Assembly (NCBI RefSeq): GCF_003584105.1
Contig: NZ_QXFO01000024.1
Coordinates: forward strand, 186,001 to 250,000
Reading direction: 5' to 3'
Length of the DNA stretch: 64,000 nucleotides
DNA from: Flagellimonas taeanensis
GTDB taxonomy: Bacteria; Bacteroidota; Bacteroidia; Flavobacteriales; Flavobacteriaceae
In this document: in pieces, positions 42,425 through 52,400 of the stretch
Numbering within the stretch: the stretch's first letter is position 1
Layout of the letters: the number at the start of each line of letters is the position of its first letter
Notes under the pieces: generated by a model
Told to the model about the DNA's origin: nothing
The model's database searches: none
Seen by the model: the letters and a program-made list of their open reading frames with translations, nothing else
Made by a program: the position numbers and the translations under genes

Positions 42425-43183
42425 TCAATATGTGATGTTGGCAACGATGTTCTCCACGGTGGGCGAAGTGTTCCCGCCTTCTGGCTCAATGGTGATATAG
42501 CCTATGGCCTTGTCGGCATAAGGAAGTGCAAGGAGCTTGTCCTTTTCATTGAACTGCTTGATCACCCCCAAGTTCACCAGTTCCCCGTTCACCTCGGCCC
42601 ACATCTGGAAGCATTTGTTCTCAGGTAGCTGGGGAACATTGCTCACATTGATGTAAGAAAGTTTCTTTACCGGGTTGATATAGGCGATGGCCTTGAGTTC
42701 CTTGCCCTCTTTTTTACCATTGACCTGATATTTCTTGGTATCGGGGTTGTTGAGGACGATAAACTGGTTTCTCATGTCTTCCAGTTGGTTCTTCATGTCG
42801 TCCTCCAAGTATTTGATCTTGTTGGTGACCAGGGCATTTTCCTCTTGAAGGTTTTTGTTCTGGTTCCAGAAGAACAGGGATGCTCCCGCAAAGACCATTA
42901 TTGCCACGCTGGCGGCAATGGCATACCTGAAGAAGCTTCTGCTGACCATTCTTTCCTTACGGGCACTGCTCAAGATGATTTCCTTAAGGCCCTCAGGGGT
43001 TTTCCTTGCATACATTTTTGCAAAGGTTTCCAGATTTTTCTGGAGCTCATCATAGGTTTCCCTCACTTCGGGATACATGGCGATGTACCTTTCCACTTGT
43101 TGGGATTCTTCTTTTGAAGTGTGTCCCAATAGGTATTTTTCCAGTGAGTCGGATTCTAGAAATATTTTAACTTTTTCTTTCAT
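42425..43183 (-). CDS. RskA-type anti-sigma factor
   Basis: A 252-residue membrane protein. The N-terminal 80 residues are a cytosolic anti-sigma domain (KYLLGHTSKEESQQVERYIA). One membrane helix (about 86-107) leads to a coiled-coil stretch and a C-terminal periplasmic RskA domain (CFQMWAEVNGELVNLGV, GYITIEPEGGNTSPT). It should hold the adjacent SigK-like factor at the membrane until an envelope signal frees it. Its ATG overlaps the stop of the sigma gene (ATGA), so the two are coupled. Confidence 0.93.
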   Translation of the reverse strand: MKEKVKIFLESDSLEKYLLGHTSKEESQQVERYIAMYPEVRETYDELQKNLETFAKMYARKTPEGLKEIILSSARKERMVSRSFFRYAIAASVAIMVFAGASLFFWNQNKNLQEENALVTNKIKYLEDDMKNQLEDMRNQFIVLNNPDTKKYQVNGKKEGKELKAIAYINPVKKLSYINVSNVPQLPENKCFQMWAEVNGELVNLGVIKQFNEKDKLLALPYADKAIGYITIEPEGGNTSPTVENIVANITY

Positions 43184-43746
43184 GACAATAGATTTAAAAC
43201 GATGAGCAAGGCCATTGTTGTGCCGTAGATCTTTCCAAGTTCCCTAAGTCCGATTTTCAGTCTGGATTTGATGGTGCCCAAGGGGATATCCAGTTCCTCA
43301 CTTGCCTCTTGTTGCGTCATTCCCTCAAAAAATAGGGCTTCCAAAACTATTCTGTACTTGGGTTCTATCTTATCCAAGTTTTCTTGGATGTCCAGATGCT
43401 CGGGGCTAATGCCACTCACTCCAAGATTATATACGTCTGAAACGTCGATTTGGACTTCCTTGCTCGCTTTATTGTTCACACTTCGCAGTTTGTCGATGGC
43501 CGTGTTCCTGGTAATGCGGAACAACCAAGTGAACAGCTTGGCTTTTGAGGCATCGTAAGAGTCGGCTTTTTTCCAGATTTTGATGAAACTTTCTTGGAGC
43601 ACATCTTGGGCAAGATCATCGTCCTTGACCACTTTGTGGGCCACCCCATAAAGCGTATCCCCATAGTTTTCATACAGTAGGGCAATGGCCCTATCATCCT
43701 TTTCTGCCAGTAGTGAAACAATGTGTTTCTCAATCAATGTGCTCAT
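43180..43746 (-). CDS. SigK-like ECF RNA polymerase sigma factor
   Basis: A 188-residue sigma factor with region 2 (YGDTLYGVAHKVVKDDDLAQ, VLQESFIKIWKKA) and region 4 (ALFFEGMTQQEASEELDIPL, TIKSRLKIGLREL). It is paired with the RskA-type anti-sigma factor that follows with a 4-base overlap. The last 15 residues are hydrophobic (TTMALLIVLNLLS), which is unusual for a soluble factor. It starts at the promoter-proximal end of the minus-strand group. Confidence 0.94.
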   Translation of the reverse strand: MSTLIEKHIVSLLAEKDDRAIALLYENYGDTLYGVAHKVVKDDDLAQDVLQESFIKIWKKADSYDASKAKLFTWLFRITRNTAIDKLRSVNNKASKEVQIDVSDVYNLGVSGISPEHLDIQENLDKIEPKYRIVLEALFFEGMTQQEASEELDIPLGTIKSRLKIGLRELGKIYGTTMALLIVLNLLS

Positions 43747-43914
43747 TTACGATGCTTTGGGTATTTTTTTTGGGACAAAAAATCTAAAATAGGATTTATA
43801 TCGTACATACTACAACGCTAAGGTAGAAAAAGCATTACTTGTTAGCGTTGGATTGAGCAAGAAAAAGGGGTAAAAACCCTATACGATATATACAATTTTG
43901 GTTAGTTTGGTTTG

Positions 43915-43952
43915 GTATAACCCCCGTTATTGGTTTCAATGCGGGGGTTATT
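43915..43952. terminator. Hairpin at the 3' end of murB
   Basis: Stem ATAACCCCCG / CGGGGGTTAT with a 13-base loop. It lies just past the murB stop on the minus strand, but the T-rich side (TTATTTTAT) is on the plus strand, so the direction is uncertain. Confidence 0.55.
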
Positions 43953-44964
43953 TTATGATGTTCACTTCGGGATGGATGTTTATCCCAAAGTTTTTCTGTA
44001 CTTCCTTTTGTATGTTCTCGGCCAGTTGCAGGATTTCTTTCCCGGTGGCGTTTCCATAATTCACCAACACAAGGGCCTGTTTTTCATGCACCCCGGCATC
44101 CCCGAAACGCTTTCCCTTGAACCCGCTCTGCTCTATGAGCCATCCTGCCGGTATTTTGTACTGATCATCATCCAGTTCATAAAAAGGGGCTTTGGGATGT
44201 GACTTGATGAACTTGTCGAACTTTTTTTTCGAGATCACGGGGTTTTTGAAAAAACTACCGCTGTTGCCCAGTTCCTTGGGGTCGGGCAATTTGCTTTGTC
44301 GAATGGCTATCACTGCATTGGAAATGTCCCTGATAGTGGGGTACACGATGCCATTGTTCTTGAGCTCTTCCTCAATGGCGCCATAACCTGTGTGCAGCAC
44401 GTGGTCTTTTTTGGTCAATCTGAGGTTTACGGAGGTGATAATGTATTTGTTCTTGGCCCCGTTCTTAAAAATGGAATCCCTGTACCCAAATTCACAATTT
44501 TCCTTATCGAAAGCGACCAATTCACCGGTTTCCACATCCATTGCGGTGCAGCTTACAAAGATGTCTTTCAGTTCCACACCATAAGCGCCAATGTTCTGTA
44601 TGGGTGCAGTCCCCACATTGCCAGGGATAAGGGATAGATTTTCCAGCCCGCCATACCCCCTGTCCAAGCTCCACATGACCAGATTGTGCCAATTTTCACC
44701 GGCCATGGCCTTGATTTCAACGGTTTCCCCATTTTCTTCGGTGATGGAGATGCCCTTCAGGGCGATGTGCATCACAAGGGCATCAATGTCCTTGGTGAGC
44801 AACATATTGCTTCCTCCACTGATGATGAACCTTTTGGGATATGCCGTCAGCTCCAGTACCTTTTGTAGCTGTGCCAATCCGGTTATCTCCACAAAAAAGC
44901 GTGCCTTTACATCAATACCAAAGGTATTGTAGCTCTTGAGGGATATGTTCTCCTGTATGGTCAC
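43948..44964 (-). CDS. murB: UDP-N-acetylmuramate dehydrogenase
   Basis: A 338-residue FAD enzyme that reduces UDP-GlcNAc-enolpyruvate to UDP-MurNAc in peptidoglycan synthesis. The FAD domain has RFIISGGSNMLL and LIPGNVGTAPIQNIGAYG; the catalytic serine lies in GNSGSFFKNP. It has the compact type I length. The ATG overlaps the stop of the aminotransferase gene upstream (ATGA), so they are one unit. Confidence 0.97.
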   Translation of the reverse strand: MTIQENISLKSYNTFGIDVKARFFVEITGLAQLQKVLELTAYPKRFIISGGSNMLLTKDIDALVMHIALKGISITEENGETVEIKAMAGENWHNLVMWSLDRGYGGLENLSLIPGNVGTAPIQNIGAYGVELKDIFVSCTAMDVETGELVAFDKENCEFGYRDSIFKNGAKNKYIITSVNLRLTKKDHVLHTGYGAIEEELKNNGIVYPTIRDISNAVIAIRQSKLPDPKELGNSGSFFKNPVISKKKFDKFIKSHPKAPFYELDDDQYKIPAGWLIEQSGFKGKRFGDAGVHEKQALVLVNYGNATGKEILQLAENIQKEVQKNFGINIHPEVNIIK

Positions 44965-46154
44965 TTGGTGTTGTACTCCTTTAAGGCCCTGCCCAAAATG
45001 TGGACGGCCTTTACAAGTTGCTCTTTTTTCAGGACATAGGCAATCCTGATCTGGTTTTTTCCCAATCCGGGAGTGGCGTAAAAGCCTGCTGCCGGGGCTA
45101 CCATGACCGTGTTTCCGTCCAGTTCAAATTTTTCCAACAACCACTGCGCAAAATCATCGGCATCGGCAATGGGCAATTCCACCACACAATAAAAAGCGCC
45201 TTGCGGCACGGCCACTTTTACACCTTCCAATTGTTGGAGCTCGGAGATGAGTACGTTTCTACGGGAAACATATTCTTCAATGACATCATCAAAGTAGTCT
45301 TGGGGGGTTTCCAATGCGGCCTCGCTGGCTATCTGGGCAAAAGTAGGGGGGGACAACCTCGCTTGGGCAAATTTCAATGCGGTCTGGATGACTTCCCTGT
45401 TCTTGGAAACGATACATCCGATGCGTGCCCCGCACATGCTGTACCTTTTGGAAACGGAATCCACCACAATGGCGTGTTCTTCTAGGCCATTGACCTGCAA
45501 AATGGAATAGTGTTGTCTTCCTTCATAGGTGAACTCGCGATAGACCTCGTCCGCAATAAGGAAAAGGTCGTGCTTCTTCACCAAGGTGGCCAGTTGTTCT
45601 ATTTCTTCCTTACTATAAAGGTATCCTGTAGGGTTCCCTGGATTACAGATCAGGATGGCCTTCGTCTGTGGGGTGATGAGTTTTTCGAATTCAGCGATGG
45701 GGGGGAGGGCAAAATTGGTATCGATGGAAGAGGCAATGGGCACCACCTTTACTCCTGCTGCAGTGGCAAAACCATTGTAGTTGGCATAAAAGGGTTCCGG
45801 GATGATGATCTCGTCCTCGGCATCCATGATGGTTCCCATGGCAAAGGAAAGGGCTTCCGAGCCTCCCGTGGTCACGATAATGTCCTTGGCGGTGACGCGG
45901 ATGTCCTTTTTTTCATAATAGGCCGCTATCTTTTCCCGATAGGTTTCCGAACCTTCGGTCATGCTGTAGGCCAAAACCTCAATTTTATGGTTCCGGACAG
46001 CATCCAAAGCCACTTTCGGGGTCTTGATGTCAGGTTGACCTATATTCAGGTGGATGACGTGGATCCCTCTCTTCTTTGCAGCTTCGGCATAGGGGACCAA
46101 TTTTCGGATCGGGGAGGCAGGCATTTGCCTTCCTTTTTCGGAGATACTTGGCAT
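44961..46154 (-). CDS. PLP-dependent aspartate/aromatic aminotransferase family enzyme
   Basis: A 397-residue class I/II aminotransferase. The PLP lysine is Lys236 in DSVSKRYSMCGARIG; ADEVYREF and NPGNPTG are the usual cofactor and substrate motifs. It is of the MalY/AspC-like prokaryotic Ib group. Aspartate, alanine or aromatic specificity cannot be set from sequence. It is coupled to murB with a 4-base overlap. Confidence 0.94.
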   Translation of the reverse strand: MPSISEKGRQMPASPIRKLVPYAEAAKKRGIHVIHLNIGQPDIKTPKVALDAVRNHKIEVLAYSMTEGSETYREKIAAYYEKKDIRVTAKDIIVTTGGSEALSFAMGTIMDAEDEIIIPEPFYANYNGFATAAGVKVVPIASSIDTNFALPPIAEFEKLITPQTKAILICNPGNPTGYLYSKEEIEQLATLVKKHDLFLIADEVYREFTYEGRQHYSILQVNGLEEHAIVVDSVSKRYSMCGARIGCIVSKNREVIQTALKFAQARLSPPTFAQIASEAALETPQDYFDDVIEEYVSRRNVLISELQQLEGVKVAVPQGAFYCVVELPIADADDFAQWLLEKFELDGNTVMVAPAAGFYATPGLGKNQIRIAYVLKKEQLVKAVHILGRALKEYNTK

Positions 46155-46277
46155 GTGCTAAATTTTAGGCAAAAATGGGAAAACCAGCATTTGAAAACAA
46201 CACATTGCAGGTTTATTTATCTGTTGTCCAAAATGTTAAAATAAGGTAAACGAATCGTCTTATTTTGTATATTTAAT

Positions 46278-47642
46278 ATGTACAATCGACTAGAATTAAG
46301 AATGTTGGGAAAAAAACTTGCTTTTTTTGTGTTTCTTGTGATGGTGCCCTTGTTGGTTTTGGCGCAGGGATATTTCTTGCCCAAAGGACAAAAGTTCGAG
46401 AAAATCAAGTTTGAGCTGATCAACAATCTCATCATCATCCCTGTGGAGATCAATGGGGCCGAGCTTACCTTCATTTTGGACTCTGGGGTCAGCAAACCTA
46501 TCCTGTTCAACCTTTCCCAATCCGATTCCATACCCATCAACAATGTGTCCGAAGTCACCATCAGAGGCCTTGGGACTGGGGAACCTATGAAAGCACTTAG
46601 TTCAAAATCCAACATCTTTCGACTTGGGGATGTGCGGAATTTTTCTCAAGACCTTTATGTGGTATTGGACAGGGAAATCAATTTTTCCACCTCTTTGGGG
46701 ATACCGGTCCATGGAATAATGGGCTATGACCTCTTCAAGGATTTTATCATGGAGGTGAATTATGGTTCGCGCACCATAAAACTCCACAACCCTCAGCTGT
46801 ACAAACACAAAGAAAAAAAGAATTCACAGACACTTCCCATTATCATTCAGGGCAACAAGGCCTATATGGAAGGAACGGTACTGATGAAGGACACGGCCAA
46901 TATTCCCGTCAAACTGCTCGTGGACACAGGTAGTAGTGATGCCCTGTGGCTGTTCCAAGAACCAGAGAAGGGACTGGATATACCGGAAAAAAACTATGAG
47001 GATCATCTGGGTAGGGGACTCAGCGGGGATATTTTTGGAAAACGGAGCAAAATAAATGGGGTCAAAATAGGAGGGTTTGAATTGAAGGAAGCCAAAGTGG
47101 CCTTTCCGTATTGGGAATCCTTTGCCGCATTGGAAAATCTGGGCGACCGTAATGGCAGTGTGGGAGGGGAAATCCTAAAACGGTTCAACATTATCTTTGA
47201 TTATACTCGCGGATTGGTCACCCTAAAAAAGAACGGTAACTTTAAAGAGCCTTTTCAATACAATCTGGCAGGAATTCAACTCCAGCACAACGGACTGCGG
47301 TACATTGCCGAAAGTATTGCCGGGTCCGGCGGAATTGTAAAAGATGACGACTCTACCTTTGGGAATGTCCAAATCCTATTGGAGAACAAGACCAGGCTCA
47401 GTTTGGTGCCGGAGATCATTGTGTCTGGTATTAGGGCCGGAAGCCCAGCTGCAGAGGCCGGACTGCGTGAGGGGGATGTTATTTTGGCCGTCAATGGAAA
47501 GAGCATCCACCGATATAAGCTACAGGAAATCCTCAAAATGATGAACGAAAAAGAAGGTAAGCGCATCAAAGTTCATATCGAGAGATACAACAAGGACCTC
47601 ATGTTCTCCTTTGTGCTCAAGAAGGTCTTCGATGATGACTAA
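46278..47642 (+). CDS. Exported aspartic protease with two active-site motifs and a PDZ domain
   Basis: A 454-residue protein with a signal peptide (FLVMVPLLVLAQ); the ATG at 46302 would give a more standard signal start. It has two retropepsin-like lobes, with ILDSG at 66-70 and VDTGSSDAL at 215-223, so both catalytic aspartates can come from one chain. A PDZ domain fills about residues 375-450 (IRAGSPAAEAGLREGDVILA). This resembles Bacteroidota 'aspartyl protease family' surface proteins. Its substrate is unknown. Confidence 0.9.
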   Translation: MYNRLELRMLGKKLAFFVFLVMVPLLVLAQGYFLPKGQKFEKIKFELINNLIIIPVEINGAELTFILDSGVSKPILFNLSQSDSIPINNVSEVTIRGLGTGEPMKALSSKSNIFRLGDVRNFSQDLYVVLDREINFSTSLGIPVHGIMGYDLFKDFIMEVNYGSRTIKLHNPQLYKHKEKKNSQTLPIIIQGNKAYMEGTVLMKDTANIPVKLLVDTGSSDALWLFQEPEKGLDIPEKNYEDHLGRGLSGDIFGKRSKINGVKIGGFELKEAKVAFPYWESFAALENLGDRNGSVGGEILKRFNIIFDYTRGLVTLKKNGNFKEPFQYNLAGIQLQHNGLRYIAESIAGSGGIVKDDDSTFGNVQILLENKTRLSLVPEIIVSGIRAGSPAAEAGLREGDVILAVNGKSIHRYKLQEILKMMNEKEGKRIKVHIERYNKDLMFSFVLKKVFDDD

Positions 47643-47645
47643 AAA

Positions 47646-47682
47646 AATCCCCGAAAAACAATCGCTTTCCGGGGATAGGGTC
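47646..47682. terminator. Hairpin between convergent genes 46278 and 47699
   Basis: Stem ATCCCCG / CGGGGAT with a 16-base loop. A-run on one side and a weaker T-rich side suggest it serves the minus-strand gene best, but both transcripts end here. Confidence 0.6.
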
Positions 47683-47698
47683 ATAATTTTCTTTTTAC

Positions 47699-48085
47699 TT
47701 ACTTAGCTCCTGGGCCGTTTACATTCCCTTTTATTTTTAGAACCTTGGTAGGAGTGTCCGCATTCGAGGTCACCGTAATGGCCTTTCTGATGGGGCCTAC
47801 CCTGTTGGTATCATATTTCACCTCTATCTTCCCAGTTTTTCCAGGCATGATAGGTTCTTCAGGCTTTTTGGGGATGGTGCAACCACAGCTTGATTTTACG
47901 CTGCTGATCACCAATGGAACATTCCCGGTATTGGTAAATTCAAATACCCGGACACCGTCGCTTCCCTTTTCAATTTCACCGTAATCGATGGTCTCGCTCT
48001 TAAATTCAATCTTAGCAGTTTCCTGGGCATATATCCCTAAAGATAGAAGCCCGACAAACAGCATGAGTACAGTTTTTTTCATCAT
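47699..48085 (-). CDS. DUF1573 exported protein
   Basis: A 128-residue protein from the ATG at 48085 (signal LMLFVGLLSLGIYAQ). The mature part is an immunoglobulin-like DUF1573 domain (FEFTNTGNVPLVI, SSCGCTIPKKPEEPI, PGKTGKIEVKY) with the conserved CGC pair. The family is common in Bacteroidota envelopes and has no proven role. A complete promoter lies 22 bases upstream. Confidence 0.92.
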   Translation of the reverse strand: MMKKTVLMLFVGLLSLGIYAQETAKIEFKSETIDYGEIEKGSDGVRVFEFTNTGNVPLVISSVKSSCGCTIPKKPEEPIMPGKTGKIEVKYDTNRVGPIRKAITVTSNADTPTKVLKIKGNVNGPGAK

Positions 48086-48106
48086 TTTTGGTTTTTGGGT
48101 GAATTT

Positions 48107-48137
48107 CAAATGTAGATGTTTTGTCACCTGCATCCAA
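48107..48137 (-). promoter_or_regulatory. Predicted promoter of the DUF1573 gene
   Basis: On the minus strand: TTG (48137-48135), 20-base spacer, TACATTTG (48114-48107), a full match to the Bacteroidota TTG / TAnnTTTG promoter. The start codon follows 22 bases later and supports the ATG at 48085. Confidence 0.7.
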
Positions 48138-48282
48138 AATTCTTTTGTTATGTAATAACGTTACTTATTTTTGTTTCGTATTTCTGGATTGGCTTCCATC
48201 AGGAGAATTGCATTAAATTAACATTGTGTTTCCCTTCAATAAAGACCAATCCATAGCCATTTAACAAAAACTGTACCGAAAA

Positions 48283-50907
48283 ATGGAGATTCCATCAAAA
48301 TATGAACCCCAAAGGGTTGAAGGGCACTGGTATGCCTACTGGACGGAGCATGGATATTTTAGTTCAAAACCAGATGAAAGGGAGCCCTATACCATCGTGA
48401 TTCCCCCACCAAACGTGACCGGGGTACTGCACATGGGACATATGCTCAACAATACCATCCAAGATGTTTTGATACGAAGAGCAAGACTTTTGGGCAAAAA
48501 TGCCTGTTGGGTGCCAGGAATGGACCACGCTTCCATTGCCACGGAGGCCAAAGTGGTCGCCAAATTAAAGGATGAGGGCATCAACAAAGCCAACCTATCC
48601 AGGGATGAATTCCTAAAACATGCCTGGGACTGGACAAACCAGTATGGTGGTGTTATTCTTCAGCAGTTGAAAAAGTTAGGTTGTTCTTGTGATTGGGACC
48701 GAACCAAGTTCACCATGGATGACGATATGTCAGCCTCGGTAATCAAAGTTTTTGTGGATTTGTACAATAAAGGGTTGGTTTACAGGGGGTACCGAATGGT
48801 GAATTGGGATCCAGAGGCCAAGACCACCTTGTCCGATGAAGAGGTCATCTATGAGGAAAGACAGGGAAATCTGTATTATTTGGCCTATACCATAGAAGGT
48901 TCCGACGAAAAAGTGACCATTGCGACCACCCGCCCGGAGACCATTTTGGGTGATACCGCGATATGCATCAACCCCAATGACGAAAGATATCATCACCTCC
49001 GCGGCAAAAAGGCCATTGTGCCCATCTGTGGTCGTGTGATTCCCATCATTGAGGATGACTATGTGGATATGGAATTCGGGACCGGGTGCCTTAAAGTGAC
49101 CCCGGCCCACGATGAGAATGATAAAAACCTTGGGGACAAACACAATTTGGAGGTCATCGATATTTTCAATGAAGATGCGAGCCTCAACTCCTTTGGACTT
49201 CACTACGAAGGAAAGGATCGTTTTGTGGTCCGAAAGGAAATTGCGAAGGAGTTGGAAGAAAAAGGCTATTTGGTCAAAGTGGAGCAGCACATGAACAAAG
49301 TGGGCACTTCGGAACGGACCAAAGCGGTCATTGAGCCCCGACTATCCGATCAATGGTTCCTGAAAATGGAAGAATTGGCCAAACCGGCCCTCGAAGGTGT
49401 GCTGGAAACGAATGATATCAAACTATATCCATCCAAATTTGACAACACTTATCGCCATTGGATGGAAAATATCCGTGATTGGAACATTTCGCGCCAGTTG
49501 TGGTGGGGACAGCAGATTCCGGCTTACTATTATGGCGATGGGAAGGATGATTTTGTGGTTGCTGAAACGCCTGAAGAAGCACTTAAACTAGCGCAATCCA
49601 AAAATCCAGCAGTCCAACAATCGGACCTACGCCAGGACCCAGACGTACTCGACACTTGGTTTTCCTCATGGCTGTGGCCCATCAGCGTGTTTGGTGGCAT
49701 TTTGGAACCGGACAATGAAGAGGTGGACTATTATTACCCGACCAACGATCTGGTCACTGGCCCCGATATCTTGTTTTTCTGGGTGGCCCGTATGATCATG
49801 GCCGGATATGAGTACCGCGGAAAACGACCATTTGAAAATGTATACCTGACCGGATTGGTTCGGGACAAACAACGCAGGAAAATGTCCAAATCGTTGGGAA
49901 ATTCGCCCGATGCGTTAAAATTAATCGAGGATTTTGGGGCCGACGGCGTTCGTGTGGGACTGCTCTTGAGCTCAGCCGCGGGCAACGATCTGTTGTTCGA
50001 TGAGGCACTTTGCCAACAAGGTTCCAACTTTGCCAACAAGATTTGGAACGCTTTCCGGTTGATAAGAGGATGGGAGGTTGCCGATATTCCACAACCTGAA
50101 GCAGCAAAAGTAGGAGTGGATTGGTACAGGGCCAAGTTTGACCAAACGTTGGTGGAAATAGAGGACCATTTTTCCAAATATCGCATTTCCGATGCCCTGA
50201 TGGCCATCTATAAATTGGTATGGGACGATTTCTGTTCCTGGTTGTTGGAAATTGTGAAACCGGATTACCAGAAGCCCATCGATAGGGCAACATTTGATGC
50301 GGTCATACAGCTATTTGAAGAAAATTTGAAGCTGCTGCACCCATTCATGCCATTTTTGACCGAAGAAGTCTGGCAACACATTGCGGAGCGAACCCCGGAA
50401 GAAGCGTTGATTGTGTCCCAATGGCCAAAACCTGGTAAAGTGGATATAACACTCATCAACGGATTTGATTTCGCTGCCGAGGTGATCTCTGGTATAAGGA
50501 CCATCCGAAAGGAAAAGAGCATTCCCCAAAAAGATGCCTTGGAACTTTTCATGATGAACACGGAAGGAGTGGACAATCAAATGGATGCCATTATTCGGAA
50601 GTTGGGGAACCTGTCCAAATTTGAGGTTGCAAACGCCAGTTTGGATGGTGCACTGACCTTTAGGGTGAAGAGCAACGAGTATTTCATTCCCATCAGTGGG
50701 GCCATCGATGTGGAGGCGGAGATTGCAAAAATCAAGGAAGAACTTAATTATACTAAAGGCTTTTTGAAATCGGTGCAAGGGAAATTGAGCAACGAACGCT
50801 TTGTGAACAATGCGCCTGAACAGGTGGTGGCCATCGAACGAAAAAAAGCTGCCGATGCCGAGGCCAAGATAGAGACTTTGGAAAAAAGCTTGGCCAGTTT
50901 ACAATAA
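48283..50907 (+). CDS. valS: Valyl-tRNA synthetase
   Basis: An 874-residue class I aminoacyl-tRNA synthetase. The HIGH-type motif is HMGH in [12 protein letters not shown], and KMSKS is present as [13 protein letters not shown]. The editing domain ([13 protein letters not shown]) and a C-terminal coiled coil (from about residue 800) are complete. Length is normal. It is transcribed alone, divergent from DUF1573, with a terminator 30 bases after its stop. Confidence 0.98.
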   Translation: MEIPSKYEPQRVEGHWYAYWTEHGYFSSKPDEREPYTIVIPPPNVTGVLHMGHMLNNTIQDVLIRRARLLGKNACWVPGMDHASIATEAKVVAKLKDEGINKANLSRDEFLKHAWDWTNQYGGVILQQLKKLGCSCDWDRTKFTMDDDMSASVIKVFVDLYNKGLVYRGYRMVNWDPEAKTTLSDEEVIYEERQGNLYYLAYTIEGSDEKVTIATTRPETILGDTAICINPNDERYHHLRGKKAIVPICGRVIPIIEDDYVDMEFGTGCLKVTPAHDENDKNLGDKHNLEVIDIFNEDASLNSFGLHYEGKDRFVVRKEIAKELEEKGYLVKVEQHMNKVGTSERTKAVIEPRLSDQWFLKMEELAKPALEGVLETNDIKLYPSKFDNTYRHWMENIRDWNISRQLWWGQQIPAYYYGDGKDDFVVAETPEEALKLAQSKNPAVQQSDLRQDPDVLDTWFSSWLWPISVFGGILEPDNEEVDYYYPTNDLVTGPDILFFWVARMIMAGYEYRGKRPFENVYLTGLVRDKQRRKMSKSLGNSPDALKLIEDFGADGVRVGLLLSSAAGNDLLFDEALCQQGSNFANKIWNAFRLIRGWEVADIPQPEAAKVGVDWYRAKFDQTLVEIEDHFSKYRISDALMAIYKLVWDDFCSWLLEIVKPDYQKPIDRATFDAVIQLFEENLKLLHPFMPFLTEEVWQHIAERTPEEALIVSQWPKPGKVDITLINGFDFAAEVISGIRTIRKEKSIPQKDALELFMMNTEGVDNQMDAIIRKLGNLSKFEVANASLDGALTFRVKSNEYFIPISGAIDVEAEIAKIKEELNYTKGFLKSVQGKLSNERFVNNAPEQVVAIERKKAADAEAKIETLEKSLASLQ

Positions 50908-50930
50908 CCTTTGGTTATTTGTACGATTTT

Positions 50931-50960
50931 TGAAAAGGGAAGCCAGCTTCCCTTTTTATT
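50931..50960 (+). terminator. Terminator of valS
   Basis: Stem AAAAGGGAAG / CTTCCCTTTTT with a 4-base loop and a T-run. Confidence 0.88.
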
Positions 50961-50998
50961 TTTTTTACTTTGGAATGGATTAGAACCAACACCCTTTA

Positions 50999-52393
50999 TT
51001 GCCCATGAAAAACCTCAATAGAAGAAGTTTTATTCAAAAAACTTCCTTAACGGCTGCAGCTGTGGCGATTGCACCCAATTATTTGCGTGCAGCATCCGAA
51101 AGACCCATTTCATCAGCCTATATGGGCGGTTTTTCCGCTCCAAAGATTGCCAAGGTCCGTGCCGCCTTCATAGGGGTAGGGGCCAGGGGAGGTACTCACG
51201 CCAAGTTCTTTGCAGCCTTGGAAGGTACGGAAGTTGTTGCCATTTGTGACCTCTACGAAGATTTAGTAAAGGAAAAGACGCAGTGGGTAAAAGAAGCAGG
51301 CGGGTCAAACAAGCATAAAAACATAGCGCAATATTGGGGGGATGAAAACCAATGGCGAAAAATGTTGCAGGAGGTACGGCCAGATGTGGTCTTCATTGCC
51401 ACCAACTGGGTGAACCATGCCCCTATGGCCATCGGAGCCATGGAGCAGGGTGCCCATGCCTTTGTGGAGGTTCCCATCGCATTGACCATCCAGGAAATGT
51501 GGGACATTGTGGACACCAGTGAGCGTACCCAAAAACATTGTATGATGTTGGAAAACGTGAACTACAGTCGTGATGAACTCATGTTTTTGAACATGTGCCG
51601 GCAAGGGGTGATCGGTGAGATTTTACATGGTGAGGCCGCCTATATCCATGAATTGCGGTGGCAGATGGAAGAACAGGAAAGGGGAACCGGTTCTTGGCGC
51701 ACCCATCATTATGCCAAAAGAAATGGGAACCTATATCCGACCCACGGCTTGGGACCTGTTGCCCAATACATGAATTTGGCCCGAGGAGAGGATACCTTTG
51801 GCAGTCTAGTTTCCTTCTCCACCCCATCAAGGGGCCGGGAGCTCTATGCGGAAAAGAACTATCCAAAAGACCATAAATGGAACCAATTGGAGTTCAAGGG
51901 TGGGGATTTGAACACTTCCATCATCAAAACGAATTTGGGAAGGACCATTATGGTGCAATGGGACGAAACCAGTCCCAGACCCTATTCCAGATTGAACTTG
52001 ATCCAGGGTACCAAAGGTACATTGGCCGGATTTCCGACCCGTGTCGCACTTGAAGGAGGCGTTGAGGGGTTGACCAAGGACCATCATTCTTGGGTGCAGG
52101 GCGAGCAATTGGAAAAATTATATGAGAAATACGATCACCCACTATACAAAAGGTTGAATGAAGCTGCCAAGGGCAGTGGACATGGCGGAATGGATGGGAT
52201 TATGGTCTATCGTATCGTGGAATGCCTCCAAAAAGGACTTCCCTTGGACCAAAACGTCTATGAAGGTTGTCTCTGGAGTGCCGTTTCGCCATTGAGTGAA
52301 CGCTCCGTGGCCAGTGGGGGCGCTCCACAACCCTTTCCTGATTTTACAAGGGGCAGCTGGAAAGAAACCGTGCCCTTGGACATTATAAGCTGA
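50999..52393 (+). CDS. Gfo/Idh/MocA-family protein of the GH109 type with Tat signal
   Basis: A 464-residue protein. An N-terminal twin-arginine signal (NRRSFIQK at about 7-14) precedes an NAD-binding Rossmann domain (FIGVGARGG). The motif NGNLYPTHGLGPVAQ is strongly typical of glycoside hydrolase family 109, which cleaves alpha-N-acetylgalactosamine by an NAD-assisted redox step. The C-terminal half is the family beta-sheet. It heads a three-gene operon with a GHMP kinase (7-base gap) and a nucleotidyltransferase, which supports amino-sugar release and activation. The sugar is inferred. Confidence 0.88.
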   Translation: MPMKNLNRRSFIQKTSLTAAAVAIAPNYLRAASERPISSAYMGGFSAPKIAKVRAAFIGVGARGGTHAKFFAALEGTEVVAICDLYEDLVKEKTQWVKEAGGSNKHKNIAQYWGDENQWRKMLQEVRPDVVFIATNWVNHAPMAIGAMEQGAHAFVEVPIALTIQEMWDIVDTSERTQKHCMMLENVNYSRDELMFLNMCRQGVIGEILHGEAAYIHELRWQMEEQERGTGSWRTHHYAKRNGNLYPTHGLGPVAQYMNLARGEDTFGSLVSFSTPSRGRELYAEKNYPKDHKWNQLEFKGGDLNTSIIKTNLGRTIMVQWDETSPRPYSRLNLIQGTKGTLAGFPTRVALEGGVEGLTKDHHSWVQGEQLEKLYEKYDHPLYKRLNEAAKGSGHGGMDGIMVYRIVECLQKGLPLDQNVYEGCLWSAVSPLSERSVASGGAPQPFPDFTRGSWKETVPLDIIS

Positions 52394-52400
52394 CCATCAC

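Noticed and set aside
43747-43947. Riboswitch or small RNA in the gap between sigK and murB.
   Set aside because: Only one hairpin at the murB end is visible; no known riboswitch core was recognised.
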